A DNA stretch of 10,462 nt, from NCBI GenBank assembly GCA_029261305.1, contig JAJDBO010000292.1, forward strand, positions 1-10,462, given 5' to 3'. Source of the stretch: Nitrospirales bacterium (lineage in GTDB: Bacteria; Nitrospirota; Nitrospiria; Nitrospirales; UBA8639). The notes under the pieces are model-generated. The model saw nothing but the letters and a program-made list of their open reading frames with translations, searched no databases and had not been told where the DNA came from. Shown piece after piece: positions 1-6,328 of the stretch. Positions within the stretch are counted from its first letter, which is position 1. Every line of letters starts with the position of its first letter. Position numbers and translations under genes: made by a program.

Positions 1-2051
1 AACATATCGAACAAGCTATTGAAGCCGCGTTGGGGGAACATATTCGAGCCTGGGTGGTTGAGGGGGATGGTGATATTGTTCAGGCGTTGCAATTTATGAA
101 AGATCACGATCTTGGCCGTGGGACCTTTATCCCAGCGCAGCCCTTTGATGGAGTCCAAGAGCAAGAGCCCTCTTGGTGGCCTGATCTCAAACAACAGGAT
201 GGTGTGATTGGTCGAGCGATGGACATGGTTCGTGTTCCAGAGGAATTGAATGCTGTCCTGCATTGTCTCTTGCACCGTGTGGTAGTCGTTCAAAGTCTTG
301 ACCATGCGTTGTCGTTTGTTCGTCAGCAACGATGGAGTGGCCCCATGGCTCCTCTATTCGCCACGGTCTCTGGGGAAATTATTGAGAGCTTTGGACTTGT
401 GGCAGGAGGTTCTACCGGTGACTCAAGTGGTGTGCTTCAACGAAGGCGCGAAGTTCGAACCTTAGAGGGACACATTGGGGATATCGTACAAAGACTTGAG
501 CATGCTGAGCGGCAATTCGAGGAATTACGTCAGCAACAGGAATCTGCTAAGGAACAATTGCGAACGTTGGATGAGTCGTTGAAAGAATTTGAACGCCAAG
601 TCCTCATGGCCGAAAACGAAATGGGTAATGCTGAACAACAGGTGTCTGATATTGAAGAACAGGTGCTGTCCGTCTTGCAAGAAATAGCATCGAGCCAAGA
701 AGAATTCACCCGTCTTCAGGAAGATAGTCAGGCCTGCCGGGATCGGTTGGTTCAATTACGGCAGGATCAGACCATTCAAGAGACTGACCTGGAACAATTG
801 TTGGCCCAGCTTCAGAAAGTAGAGGCGGAGGCCACGCGATTATATGAGCAGTTAACGACTGCTCGGCTTTCTCAAACCACATTGTATGAACGTCGTGAGC
901 GGACCCAAGCTGATTTGAATCGGATGCAACAGGAAGAGGAAGCTAGGCAAACGCGACTGAGGTTATTGGCCGAACAAGTGCAAATATTGGAGTCGAAATC
1001 TCAAATGAGTCAAGCCGAGCAGGCACAGGCCGACGTGTTATTCAAGGAACTTCAACTACAAAAAGACGAACTGCAAGTACAATTACAAGCGGTGGAAGAG
1101 CACCATCAAGAAGGCATGCGAGGTGTTCGAGAGTTAGAACAACAGTTGTCGGCTATCCGTAAACAGTTTGCGGCTACCCGTGAACAGCGAGCTGCGACTG
1201 AAGTGCAATTGGCTGAAGTGCGCACGCGCTTGCAAACGGTGGTTGATACCTTGACCGGGACCTATGGGCAATCGGAGGAAGAGCTATCGAATCGGGCGAA
1301 TGTTGTTAGTGAAGGGGAGTCTTCTGCTGAATCAGAGGATCTGCCTGAGGCCCCTGAGACCATAGAAGGGCCAGAAGCCTGGCGTGAGCGGGTTCGTATC
1401 ATCAGAACGCGATTAGAGCGGATGGGGCCACTCAATTTGGCGGCCATTGATGAGCATCGCGAACAGGAAGAGCGGTTTCAATTTCTCACAAAACAGGAAG
1501 CCGATTTATCGGAATCGATCCAATCTCTTCAGGAAATTATCGATCGGCTGAGTCAAACCACGAATCAAATGTTTGAAGAAACCTTCAAAGCGGTGCAGGA
1601 GAAATTTGGCGAGGTGTTTTCGGCACTGTTCGCAGGAGGACATGCGGAATTAATACTCGCGAAGCCTGAATCCGAAGAAGGTATTGATGACAGTCATGTG
1701 GATGCGGGCGTTGATATTGTGGCGCAACCACCTGGGAAACGTCTCAAAAACCTTTCGATGTTATCTGGTGGTGAAAAAGCTTTGACCGTATTGGCATTGT
1801 TGTTTGCTAGTTTCCTCATTAAACCCTCACCCTTTTGTATTCTTGATGAGGTGGATGCTCCTTTAGACGAACCCAATGTGATCCGCTTTGCGCGGTTCCT
1901 GACGCAATTGACCAATCTCTCACAATTCCTTGTCATTACGCATAACAAACGAACCATGGAAATTGCTGATTCGTTATTTGGGGTGACCATGGAAGAGCCT
2001 GGTGTGTCGAAGTTTGTGTCTGTGCGGATTGGTGAACTCCAAAAAGTTTAA
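1..2051 (+). CDS. smc: Chromosome segregation protein SMC, C-terminal part (5' end outside window)
   Basis: The reading frame is open from the first bases (codons in phase with position 3), so the TTG at position 30 is not the real start. It lies in the motif IEAALGEHIRAWVV, typical of the SMC hinge, and the gene simply begins before the window. About 682 residues are visible against a family length near 1,150-1,200. In order they show most of the hinge (to about residue 150, with the glycine-rich GLVAGGSTG stretch), a long Glu/Gln-rich antiparallel coiled coil, the conserved RMGPLNLAAIDEH segment, and the C-terminal ABC head. The head has the signature LSGGE (nt 1761-1775), Walker B FCILDE (nt 1833-1850), the D-loop region DAPLDE, and the switch histidine in ITHNK (nt 1941-1943). 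Walker A would be in the missing N-terminal head. SMC dimerises at the hinge and, with ScpA/ScpB, compacts and separates chromosomes. An acidic Ser/Glu-rich spacer (nt about 1305-1375) interrupts the coiled coil; otherwise the protein looks intact. Confidence 0.96.
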   Translation, partial: HIEQAIEAALGEHIRAWVVEGDGDIVQALQFMKDHDLGRGTFIPAQPFDGVQEQEPSWWPDLKQQDGVIGRAMDMVRVPEELNAVLHCLLHRVVVVQSLDHALSFVRQQRWSGPMAPLFATVSGEIIESFGLVAGGSTGDSSGVLQRRREVRTLEGHIGDIVQRLEHAERQFEELRQQQESAKEQLRTLDESLKEFERQVLMAENEMGNAEQQVSDIEEQVLSVLQEIASSQEEFTRLQEDSQACRDRLVQLRQDQTIQETDLEQLLAQLQKVEAEATRLYEQLTTARLSQTTLYERRERTQADLNRMQQEEEARQTRLRLLAEQVQILESKSQMSQAEQAQADVLFKELQLQKDELQVQLQAVEEHHQEGMRGVRELEQQLSAIRKQFAATREQRAATEVQLAEVRTRLQTVVDTLTGTYGQSEEELSNRANVVSEGESSAESEDLPEAPETIEGPEAWRERVRIIRTRLERMGPLNLAAIDEHREQEERFQFLTKQEADLSESIQSLQEIIDRLSQTTNQMFEETFKAVQEKFGEVFSALFAGGHAELILAKPESEEGIDDSHVDAGVDIVAQPPGKRLKNLSMLSGGEKALTVLALLFASFLIKPSPFCILDEVDAPLDEPNVIRFARFLTQLTNLSQFLVITHNKRTMEIADSLFGVTMEEPGVSKFVSVRIGELQKV

Positions 2052-2130
2052 TGCAGGATGGTGGGAAGGGGCATTAGCGGTGTTCTCTCTTAATATTGCT
2101 ATTTCCTAGCAGCCGGCGATAGATTTTTTT

Positions 2131-2173
2131 AAAAAAAAAAGCCCGCTCTCTATTCAGAGAGTGGGCTTTTCTT
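2131..2173. terminator. Bidirectional intrinsic terminator between smc and ferredoxin gene
   Basis: An 11-bp stem (2141-2151 with 2156-2166) has a four-base loop and one G-U wobble on the plus transcript. It is preceded by ten A and followed by TTTTCTTTC. Read rightwards it gives a U-rich tail after smc. Read leftwards the A10 becomes a U10 tail after the ferredoxin gene, whose stop lies about 30 bp away. A T7 run directly precedes the A10, so the tract could also extend the stem slightly. Confidence 0.9.
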
Positions 2174-2195
2174 TCGCTGGCACATGAGAACAGAT

Positions 2196-2552
2196 TTAGT
2201 TTCTCACTCCACTCCACACTTTTGCGGGATCAATTTCTTTGTCGGGATTGAGCGTTTTGGCTTTTTCAAGAAGGACATCAGTTGTTTCCGGAATAGCCGG
2301 ATCCGAAATACAACAATCATCCACCGGACAGACCGCCGCACATTGCGGTTCATCAAAATGTCCTACGCATTCCGTGCATCGCTCGTAAGTGATCACATAC
2401 ACGGTGTCGCCTTCTCCATGCTCTCTTTGACCATCTCCAATCTGGTTGCCTTTTTCTTCTGCTGCGCTAATGGTCTCAAAGATTGCCTCGTTCGGGCATT
2501 CTGGCAGGCAGGCTCCACAGTTAATACATTCATCAGTTATCAATAACGACAT
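2196..2552 (-). CDS. 2[4Fe-4S] ferredoxin, Alvin/YfhL type
   Basis: This 118-residue protein is a small soluble electron carrier with two cysteine clusters. The first is C9-x2-C12-x2-C15-x3-C19-P. The second is C59-x2-C62-x8-C71-x3-C75-P, with the eight-residue spacing and ECVGHFDEPQC context of Allochromatium vinosum-type (YfhL-like) ferredoxins, which have low-potential clusters and a C-terminal extension. Two further cysteines (C80, C81) follow the second cluster. Between the clusters is a hydrophilic stretch (about residues 29-50, rich in Gly, Glu and Gln) that looks longer than in simple clostridial ferredoxins. The ATG at 2552 is well supported by AAGGAGG at 2558-2564 (minus strand), five bases away. 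A promoter of its own lies at 2642-2670 and a shared terminator lies downstream. The redox partner is unknown; no oxidoreductase gene is adjacent. Confidence 0.93.
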   Translation of the reverse strand: MSLLITDECINCGACLPECPNEAIFETISAAEEKGNQIGDGQREHGEGDTVYVITYERCTECVGHFDEPQCAAVCPVDDCCISDPAIPETTDVLLEKAKTLNPDKEIDPAKVWSGVRN

Positions 2553-2641
2553 ACAATCCTCCTTCTACTAATTCTTATCAGGTCAACAAAATGATTTTCT
2601 TTGTGAAACGATTCTTGTGACCCTCTCGGGACATGGGCTTC

Positions 2642-2670
2642 ATTTTATTCTTGGGGGCAGGTCACGTCAA
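2642..2670 (-). promoter_or_regulatory. Sigma70-type promoter for the ferredoxin gene
   Basis: On the minus strand there is TTGACG (plus positions 2665-2670), a 17-base spacer, then TAAAAT (2642-2647). Both hexamers are one base from consensus and the spacing is optimal. Transcription would start near 2635, leaving an untranslated leader of roughly 80 bases before the ferredoxin ATG. Confidence 0.65.
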
Positions 2671-2679
2671 CCGGACAGA

Positions 2680-2707
2680 AGGCCTATAGACCTAAGCCAT
2701 TAGGCCT
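2680..2707. repeat. Inverted repeat AGGCCTA-N14-TAGGCCT upstream of ferredoxin promoter
   Basis: Two perfect 7-base arms (2680-2686 and 2701-2707) flank a 14-base centre. The centre holds a competing short hairpin, CCTAA (2691-2695) with TTAGG (2700-2704). The repeat sits just upstream of the -35 hexamer of the ferredoxin promoter and about 107 bp past the stop of the phosphopantetheinyl transferase gene. It could be a regulator site for the ferredoxin promoter or an RNA structure at the 3' end of the upstream transcript. It has no T-tract in the minus direction, so a simple intrinsic terminator is unlikely. Confidence 0.45.
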
Positions 2708-2813
2708 GTTTTGGAAGAAATTCAGTTCTGGTGGAACGTATAATTCATGAAAAATCAGTCTCTAATCCACATGGTGTACTCGAAAGTGATTTTGGACTCA
2801 TTAAGGATTTCAT

Positions 2814-3584
2814 TTATTGATAATTCCAATGGAGAATGGAATCTGGCTGGCCTGCAACTACTAATGCCCCAGCATATCGAGGCCGTGAGGATATAGAATA
2901 CATGGACCATGTTTGGTTACTGAGGCAAGTATTTTCAATGCTGACCACAGAGGGCGCTTGATGAGGCAAAAAGGTCACGGTGACCTCCCGAAGGGGAAAG
3001 GTGAGACCGGCTCCGTGAGCCTTAGTAAATGCTTCTTTGCGGGTCCAGCAGGATAAAAACGCAGACCTACGTTTAGATGCCGGCAAGCTCTGGAACCATT
3101 CTTGTTCTTGGTCATTGAGAATGCGTTTCGCAATAGCCTCATGATCAAGGTGAGGCCGAGGGCCTTCCACATCAACCCCGACTTCAAATTCCTGGCTAAA
3201 GGCAAGCAGGGCAATTCTTTGGGAGTGGCTGATATTGAAATGGAGTTCCGGCGTTGACGAATTTTTAATAAATGGTTTGCCATGGGGACCAGTGCCAAAT
3301 TCGATTTCCCGAGGAAAAATGCCAAGGTAGCGTCCCAATAGAGATCGCAATATGCCTCGGGCAGCAACGAATCGTGATTGGTTTTGTGCAATGCGCAGCC
3401 GCTGTGCACGGTGCTGTTCTTCTTTATTGAGGGTTTCCCAGTAGACTTGAAGGCGAGAGGAGGGTATGTCTACAATCCCGCGCCACACATGTATGGCTCC
3501 TTCCTCTAGACGTAAAGGTTCTGGAGGAGTCAGCCATGGTGGGGTTGAGTCAGAATGTGGCGAGTGCATAGAGGAATAAGCCAT
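2814..3584 (-). CDS. 4'-phosphopantetheinyl transferase, Sfp/Gsp type
   Basis: The enzyme moves the 4'-phosphopantetheine arm of coenzyme A onto a serine of acyl- or peptidyl-carrier proteins, activating them. Counting from the ATG at 3584 (256 residues), the family motifs appear in order: GPHGKP (about 99-104), FNISHS (about 116-121), the metal-binding GVDVE (D138, E140), and W180-T-R-K183-E184-A with its third acidic ligand. Length matches Sfp-type enzymes rather than the short AcpS type. The frame is open further upstream to a TTG at 3653, which would add 23 residues. That extension has no convincing ribosome site (AGGA abuts the TTG) and starts only 30 bp from the divergent transporter, so I prefer the ATG, although its own GGGGGA is rather distant (about 14 bases). 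No carrier protein, PKS or NRPS gene is adjacent, so the substrate may be a fatty-acid carrier protein or encoded elsewhere. Confidence 0.9.
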   Translation of the reverse strand: MAYSSMHSPHSDSTPPWLTPPEPLRLEEGAIHVWRGIVDIPSSRLQVYWETLNKEEQHRAQRLRIAQNQSRFVAARGILRSLLGRYLGIFPREIEFGTGPHGKPFIKNSSTPELHFNISHSQRIALLAFSQEFEVGVDVEGPRPHLDHEAIAKRILNDQEQEWFQSLPASKRRSAFLSCWTRKEAFTKAHGAGLTFPLREVTVTFLPHQAPSVVSIENTCLSNQTWSMYSISSRPRYAGALVVAGQPDSILHWNYQ

Positions 3585-3683
3585 ATGATGGTAATTTTTC
3601 CCCCAGAATGGCAAATCTGATCTCACTTTTCCAACTGTAATCCATAAGTCCAATTCCTAAAAGTATGCTAGGAAGGAAAATCC

Positions 3684-4580
3684 ATGGCTGTCCCTCGTGA
3701 ATCAGCTGCGTATGCGGCGTTAATGACCGCGGCTTTGGTATGGGGTGGGTCGGTCGTTGCTCAAAAGATTGCGCTTGGGGCATTTTCAGCTGTCGAAGTG
3801 TCGGTTTTTCGAGGATTTGGAGCATTAGGAATTTTGCTCCCCTTGTGGTGGTGGCAGGAGCAAGGCAAGACACAATGGAAGCCCCGAGACCTTGGGGTGC
3901 TCACTCTTTTGGGCGTGGGAGTGCTCGGCAACCATTTGTTAATTTTGTATGGACTGTATTACATCGATGCTGGAGCTGCGGGCGTCATTATTGGAGCCAG
4001 CCCAGCCATTACGGCCGTCCTGTCTTCGGTGATTCTCAAAGATGTTCCCTTTAGTCGCGTGTGGGTGGGCTGTGCGGTTTCCTTCGTTGGAGTCGCGTTT
4101 GTTTCTGGTGTCAATGCTTCTGAGGCTTCTGGCGAAAGTCCATTACTTGGGGGTATTCTCGTGTTGTTGGCATTGGTCAGCTGGGCGTTGTACACCATTG
4201 GAAGCCGCAAAGTCATGGATCGTCTGTCACCGCTGACCGTGAATTGGACAACCTTATTGATTTCGATTCTGATTCAAATCCCTCTCCTGTGGACCGATCA
4301 CAAAATGCTCAGCAGTGGGGTGGCAAGTGTGCCCTTATCAGGATGGATGGCGTTAGGATATGTCATCGTGTTCGCGACGGCGTTGGGGCAGCAAGCTTGG
4401 CTCTATGGAGTCTCAGGTATTGGGCCTTCCCGAGCAGGAGTTTTCATCAATGTCATTCCCGTTTCCTCCCTACTTCTATCGTTGGTCATTTTGGGAGAGT
4501 CCTTTGATTTCGTGAAATTGATTGGCATTGTGTTGGTGCTCAGTGGTGTGTGGCTCGTCACGCGGTCTTCAAGTTCGTGA
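3684..4580 (+). CDS. EamA/DMT-family membrane transporter
   Basis: This 298-residue, strongly hydrophobic protein has about ten predicted membrane segments (roughly residues 7-29, 34-56, 67-90, 94-117, 121-141, 150-172, 182-202, 214-240, 244-270 and 274-294). They form two five-helix EamA repeats, the usual plan of the drug/metabolite transporter superfamily. Typical features include the VWGGSVVAQK motif in helix 1, GLYYIDAGAAGVIIGASPA at the helix 3/4 junction, and a matching GIGPSRAGVFINVIPV in the second half. Such proteins export amino acids, metabolites or toxic compounds across the inner membrane; the substrate cannot be read from the sequence. The ATG is supported by AGGAAGGA at 3670-3677. 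It is divergent from the phosphopantetheinyl transferase gene, and the promoter region between the two starts is only about 100 bp. Confidence 0.93.
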   Translation: MAVPRESAAYAALMTAALVWGGSVVAQKIALGAFSAVEVSVFRGFGALGILLPLWWWQEQGKTQWKPRDLGVLTLLGVGVLGNHLLILYGLYYIDAGAAGVIIGASPAITAVLSSVILKDVPFSRVWVGCAVSFVGVAFVSGVNASEASGESPLLGGILVLLALVSWALYTIGSRKVMDRLSPLTVNWTTLLISILIQIPLLWTDHKMLSSGVASVPLSGWMALGYVIVFATALGQQAWLYGVSGIGPSRAGVFINVIPVSSLLLSLVILGESFDFVKLIGIVLVLSGVWLVTRSSSS

Positions 4581-4586
4581 AACAGA

Positions 4587-4621
4587 TGCTGGTTGCTTGT
4601 CGCTCGTCGCTCGTCGCTCGT
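4587..4621 (+). repeat. Heptanucleotide tandem repeat, five units (YGCTNGT)
   Basis: Five consecutive 7-base units run without a gap: TGCTGGT, TGCTTGT, then CGCTCGT three times. The first two units are degenerate and the last three identical. It begins seven bases after the stop of the EamA transporter gene. Because three 7-mers equal seven codons, every frame through it gives a seven-residue repeat (for example RSSLVAR), which creates false short open frames on both strands. It resembles the short tandem heptamer repeats (STRR) described in cyanobacterial intergenic DNA; a relationship is inference. Confidence 0.8.
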
Positions 4622-4642
4622 AAAAAATGAGCAACAACCAGC
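4588..4642. repeat. Inverted repeat enclosing the heptamer array
   Basis: GCTGGTTG (4588-4595) is exactly complementary to CAACCAGC (4635-4642), and inner GCTC/GAGC pairs can extend the fold around an A6 loop. The array with its right flank could therefore form a cruciform or an RNA hairpin at the 3' end of the eamA transcript. There is no following T-run, so it is a poor intrinsic terminator. It may instead be a mobile or REP-like palindromic unit, or protect the 3' end of the mRNA. Confidence 0.5.
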
Positions 4643-4727
4643 CACCCATGACAAGTCTTCCCAAAGGGTTTGGGGTTGCCGATTGCCTGTCAGGATGGGA
4701 TGATGCCTCAAGGAGATGCAAACAGAA

Positions 4728-4749
4728 TTGGTGGGAGTAAACACACCAA
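4728..4749. repeat. Short inverted repeat TTGGTG-N10-CACCAA before the NTF2-like gene
   Basis: Perfect 6-base arms (4728-4733 and 4744-4749) lie 28 bp before the ATG of the NTF2-like gene. The position would suit an operator or a leader hairpin. The arms are short enough to arise by chance, and I see no clear -35/-10 pair in this gap. Confidence 0.25.
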
Positions 4750-4776
4750 GATGGCCTATAGAAAGGATGTTGTTTG

Positions 4777-5169
4777 ATGTTGCAAGAGCGGATTGAGGAA
4801 GTCACGAGGGCCAATGAGGATTTTTATTCGGCCTTTGAAAGTTTAGATATGATGAAAATGGATGGCATTTGGGCTCATCAAGAATATGTGACCTGTATTC
4901 ACCCTGGGTGGAGTATTCGAGTGGGATGGCCGCTGGTACGTGATTCCTGGGTGGTGATTTTCAACAATGTGTTCTCCATGGGATTTTCCCTGACAGAGCT
5001 GCAGGTTCAAGTTGCTGGGGATGTGGCCTGGGTAATTTGTACAGAAAACATTACCAGTCGCCATGGGGATAACACTCAAAACAGTCAAGTGATGGCCACC
5101 AATTTATTTGAACGGTTGGATGAAGGCTGGAAAATGATCCATCATCACGGCTCACCGTTGATGGAGTAA
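4777..5169 (+). CDS. NTF2/SnoaL-like family protein (DUF4440-type fold)
   Basis: This 130-residue soluble protein has the NTF2-like cone-fold pattern. An N-terminal helix (residues 4-28) is followed by a stretch ending in HPGW (42-45), a W-P-L-V-R-D-S-W helix (51-58), paired strands (about 72-95, ending in the ENITSRHG turn) and a closing strand with the basic, His-rich WKMIHHHGSP (118-127). HPGW and the terminal H-x-H-x-S-P pattern are typical of bacterial SnoaL_3/DUF4440 proteins. Family members bind small ligands or serve as isomerases or hydrolases, or in protein complexes; no specific reaction can be assigned. The ATG at 4777 is chosen over the immediately preceding TTG at 4774; AAAGGA at 4763-4768 can serve either. 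It has no signal peptide or membrane segment. It may be monocistronic, because its 3' neighbour is convergent. Confidence 0.85.
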   Translation: MLQERIEEVTRANEDFYSAFESLDMMKMDGIWAHQEYVTCIHPGWSIRVGWPLVRDSWVVIFNNVFSMGFSLTELQVQVAGDVAWVICTENITSRHGDNTQNSQVMATNLFERLDEGWKMIHHHGSPLME

Positions 5170-5215
5170 GGCGGGATTAGGATTTCCGTTTTTTTGGCTC
5201 AATAAATTAGGAGGG

Positions 5216-5431
5216 TTATCCCACCACCGACAGAGTTTTTTCCCACTGCTGGAAAATCGTGTTGCGTTCTTCCATGGTCATGGAGTTATATTTTCGAAAC
5301 ATGCCCATGCCACCTTTCTTCCTTCTCCATCGTACGTATTCTGAAAAATGCTCTTTACATAGTTGCCCGGTGCCCGAAGGGGCATAGGCCCGATGGGTAC
5401 AGCCATCAATCATACAAAGTGGTTCATTCAT
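5216..5431 (-). CDS. Small putative zinc-binding protein, function unknown
   Basis: This is a 71-residue basic protein. An N-terminal C6-x4-C11-x13-C25-x2-H28 arrangement, in the context CMIDGCTHRAYAP...LCKEHF, resembles compact treble-clef or zinc-ribbon modules seen in small prokaryotic nucleic-acid-associated proteins. After the putative zinc site comes a very basic segment (VRWRRKKGG, about residues 33-41) and then a predicted helix (about 52-67). The start is secure: AAGGAG lies seven bases upstream of the ATG at 5431. It converges with the NTF2-like gene (46 bp between stops). I do not recognise a named family. Zinc binding is inferred from the ligand pattern, and nucleic-acid binding from the basic stretch is more tentative. 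Confidence 0.75.
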   Translation of the reverse strand: MNEPLCMIDGCTHRAYAPSGTGQLCKEHFSEYVRWRRKKGGMGMFRKYNSMTMEERNTIFQQWEKTLSVVG

Positions 5432-5726
5432 GTCTCTGCTCCTTCACAAAGGTAAAACTCACGAATCTGTAGTATGCCCAACGGTTTGAGGTGTTTGCAA
5501 ATCTACAATGTCGCACGGACTCATAGGCCGAAACCGGAACAATGGGCTCCTCTTTATCTGGGGAAATACGTGGAAGAATATATAAAGCAGCAGCCAAATA
5601 ATGCTTAGAGAAAATATCTGAACCGGGATGAGCAGGACACTTGCATTTCCGCTTGGTGACCCGCTATCGTAGCCAACGGGTTTTGTGTGTCAGAATAAGC
5701 TAAAGGTTCGGAAAGGAGTATTGTGC
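5432..5726. other. Divergent intergenic region with one hairpin
   Basis: The 295 bp between the divergent small zinc-binding gene and the 166-residue gene contains no supportable coding frame. The only clear structure is ACCCG (5659-5663) pairing with CGGGT (5677-5681), followed by TTT. An alternative inner hairpin, GCTA-TCG-TAGC (5663-5673), overlaps it. This lies 45 bases before the downstream ATG and may be a leader structure. TATATAAAG near 5579-5587 could be a -10 element on the plus strand, but no good -35 pairs with it. Confidence 0.4.
5712..5718 (+). promoter_or_regulatory. Ribosome binding site fixing the start at 5727
   Basis: AAAGGAG lies eight bases before ATG 5727. The same frame is open upstream to 5685, which would add 14 residues, but no comparable site precedes that position. 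Confidence 0.8.
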
Positions 5727-6227
5727 ATGTTAACAGCCGATGATGTGTTCGAAAAATTACAGGCCGCCGCGCTGGCTTCAACAGACGAAGATGAGCGGCC
5801 ATTACAAATTGACTACCAGGGCATGAAGAAAAAAGTGAATTTGGCTCTGGGTGACCGAAAGGTTTCTCAGCTCTATATTAATGCTGGTTTGCCTCATGGA
5901 TATGAAGATCAAGGGCGGTTTAATGCCGTAGTGCTCACTCCAGGAAATGTGGCGTTTGACATGGTGATCGGGGATGACTATTTCCGGTATGATATTTTTT
6001 CCTTGAAAGGCTTGGAAAAAATTCAAATTCAATACGGTATCTGGAAAGACGAAGGAGGTGTAGGGGTTAGTGGGGATAAATTGAAAGCCCAAGAAAAACC
6101 GTTTATTTCCCTCACGATCACCCATGGGGAAGAATCGCATCTTCTCGTGGCCTTAGATGACCCAGAACGAGAAGGTACCTTGCTGGAAATAGTCAGCACA
6201 ATCTCTGCCGCCCGTCATCCAGAATAA
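5727..6227 (+). CDS. Hypothetical protein, 166 residues, family not recognised
   Basis: This is a soluble, rather acidic protein without signal peptide, membrane segment or cysteine cluster. It begins with a helix (LTADDVFEKLQAAAL), followed by a polar linker and then a run of alternating hydrophobic/polar segments that look like beta strands. A long tail (about residues 140-162) reads as a final helix ending TLLEIVSTISAA. Many strands then a C-terminal helix would suit a PH/GRAM-like barrel, but that is only a secondary-structure impression. The start at 5727 rests on AAAGGAG at 5712-5718. A perfect 15-bp hairpin terminator follows, and codon use looks like its neighbours. No pathway can be inferred: neighbours on both sides are on the opposite strand, so it is probably transcribed alone. 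Confidence 0.8.
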   Translation: MLTADDVFEKLQAAALASTDEDERPLQIDYQGMKKKVNLALGDRKVSQLYINAGLPHGYEDQGRFNAVVLTPGNVAFDMVIGDDYFRYDIFSLKGLEKIQIQYGIWKDEGGVGVSGDKLKAQEKPFISLTITHGEESHLLVALDDPEREGTLLEIVSTISAARHPE

Positions 6228-6259
6228 TTGTATAAGCGCTCAGCATAGGTCCCAAATAG

Positions 6260-6293
6260 TAAAGGCCCATCAGGTACTCCTGATGGGCCTTTA
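6260..6293. terminator. Bidirectional terminator, perfect 15-bp hairpin
   Basis: The arms at 6260-6274 and 6279-6293 are perfectly complementary around the loop TACT. The core is AAAGGCCCATCAGG. The arm ends supply A/T-rich flanks in both directions (CCTTTATCATT on the plus strand and CCTTTACTATTT on the minus strand). It stands 32 bp after the hypothetical gene's stop and 35 bp from the chemoreceptor's stop, so it serves both convergent genes. Confidence 0.88.
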
Positions 6294-6328
6294 TCATTAA
6301 GAGAAGCAATCTCAAATGGGGCAATATT

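Noticed and set aside
2184..2546. Plus-strand 120-codon frame over the ferredoxin gene
   Set aside because: It is an exact antisense shadow of the Cys-motif ferredoxin. Its start lies in the terminator region without a ribosome site.
4569..4814. Minus-strand short frames containing ERRATSDKQP-like peptides
   Set aside because: They are produced by the heptamer repeat and run into the transporter and NTF2-like genes. No ribosome site or family supports them.
5170..5215. T7 run (5189-5195) between the convergent NTF2-like and zinc-binding genes as a terminator
   Set aside because: I found no stable stem before the T-run on either strand, so it is not called.
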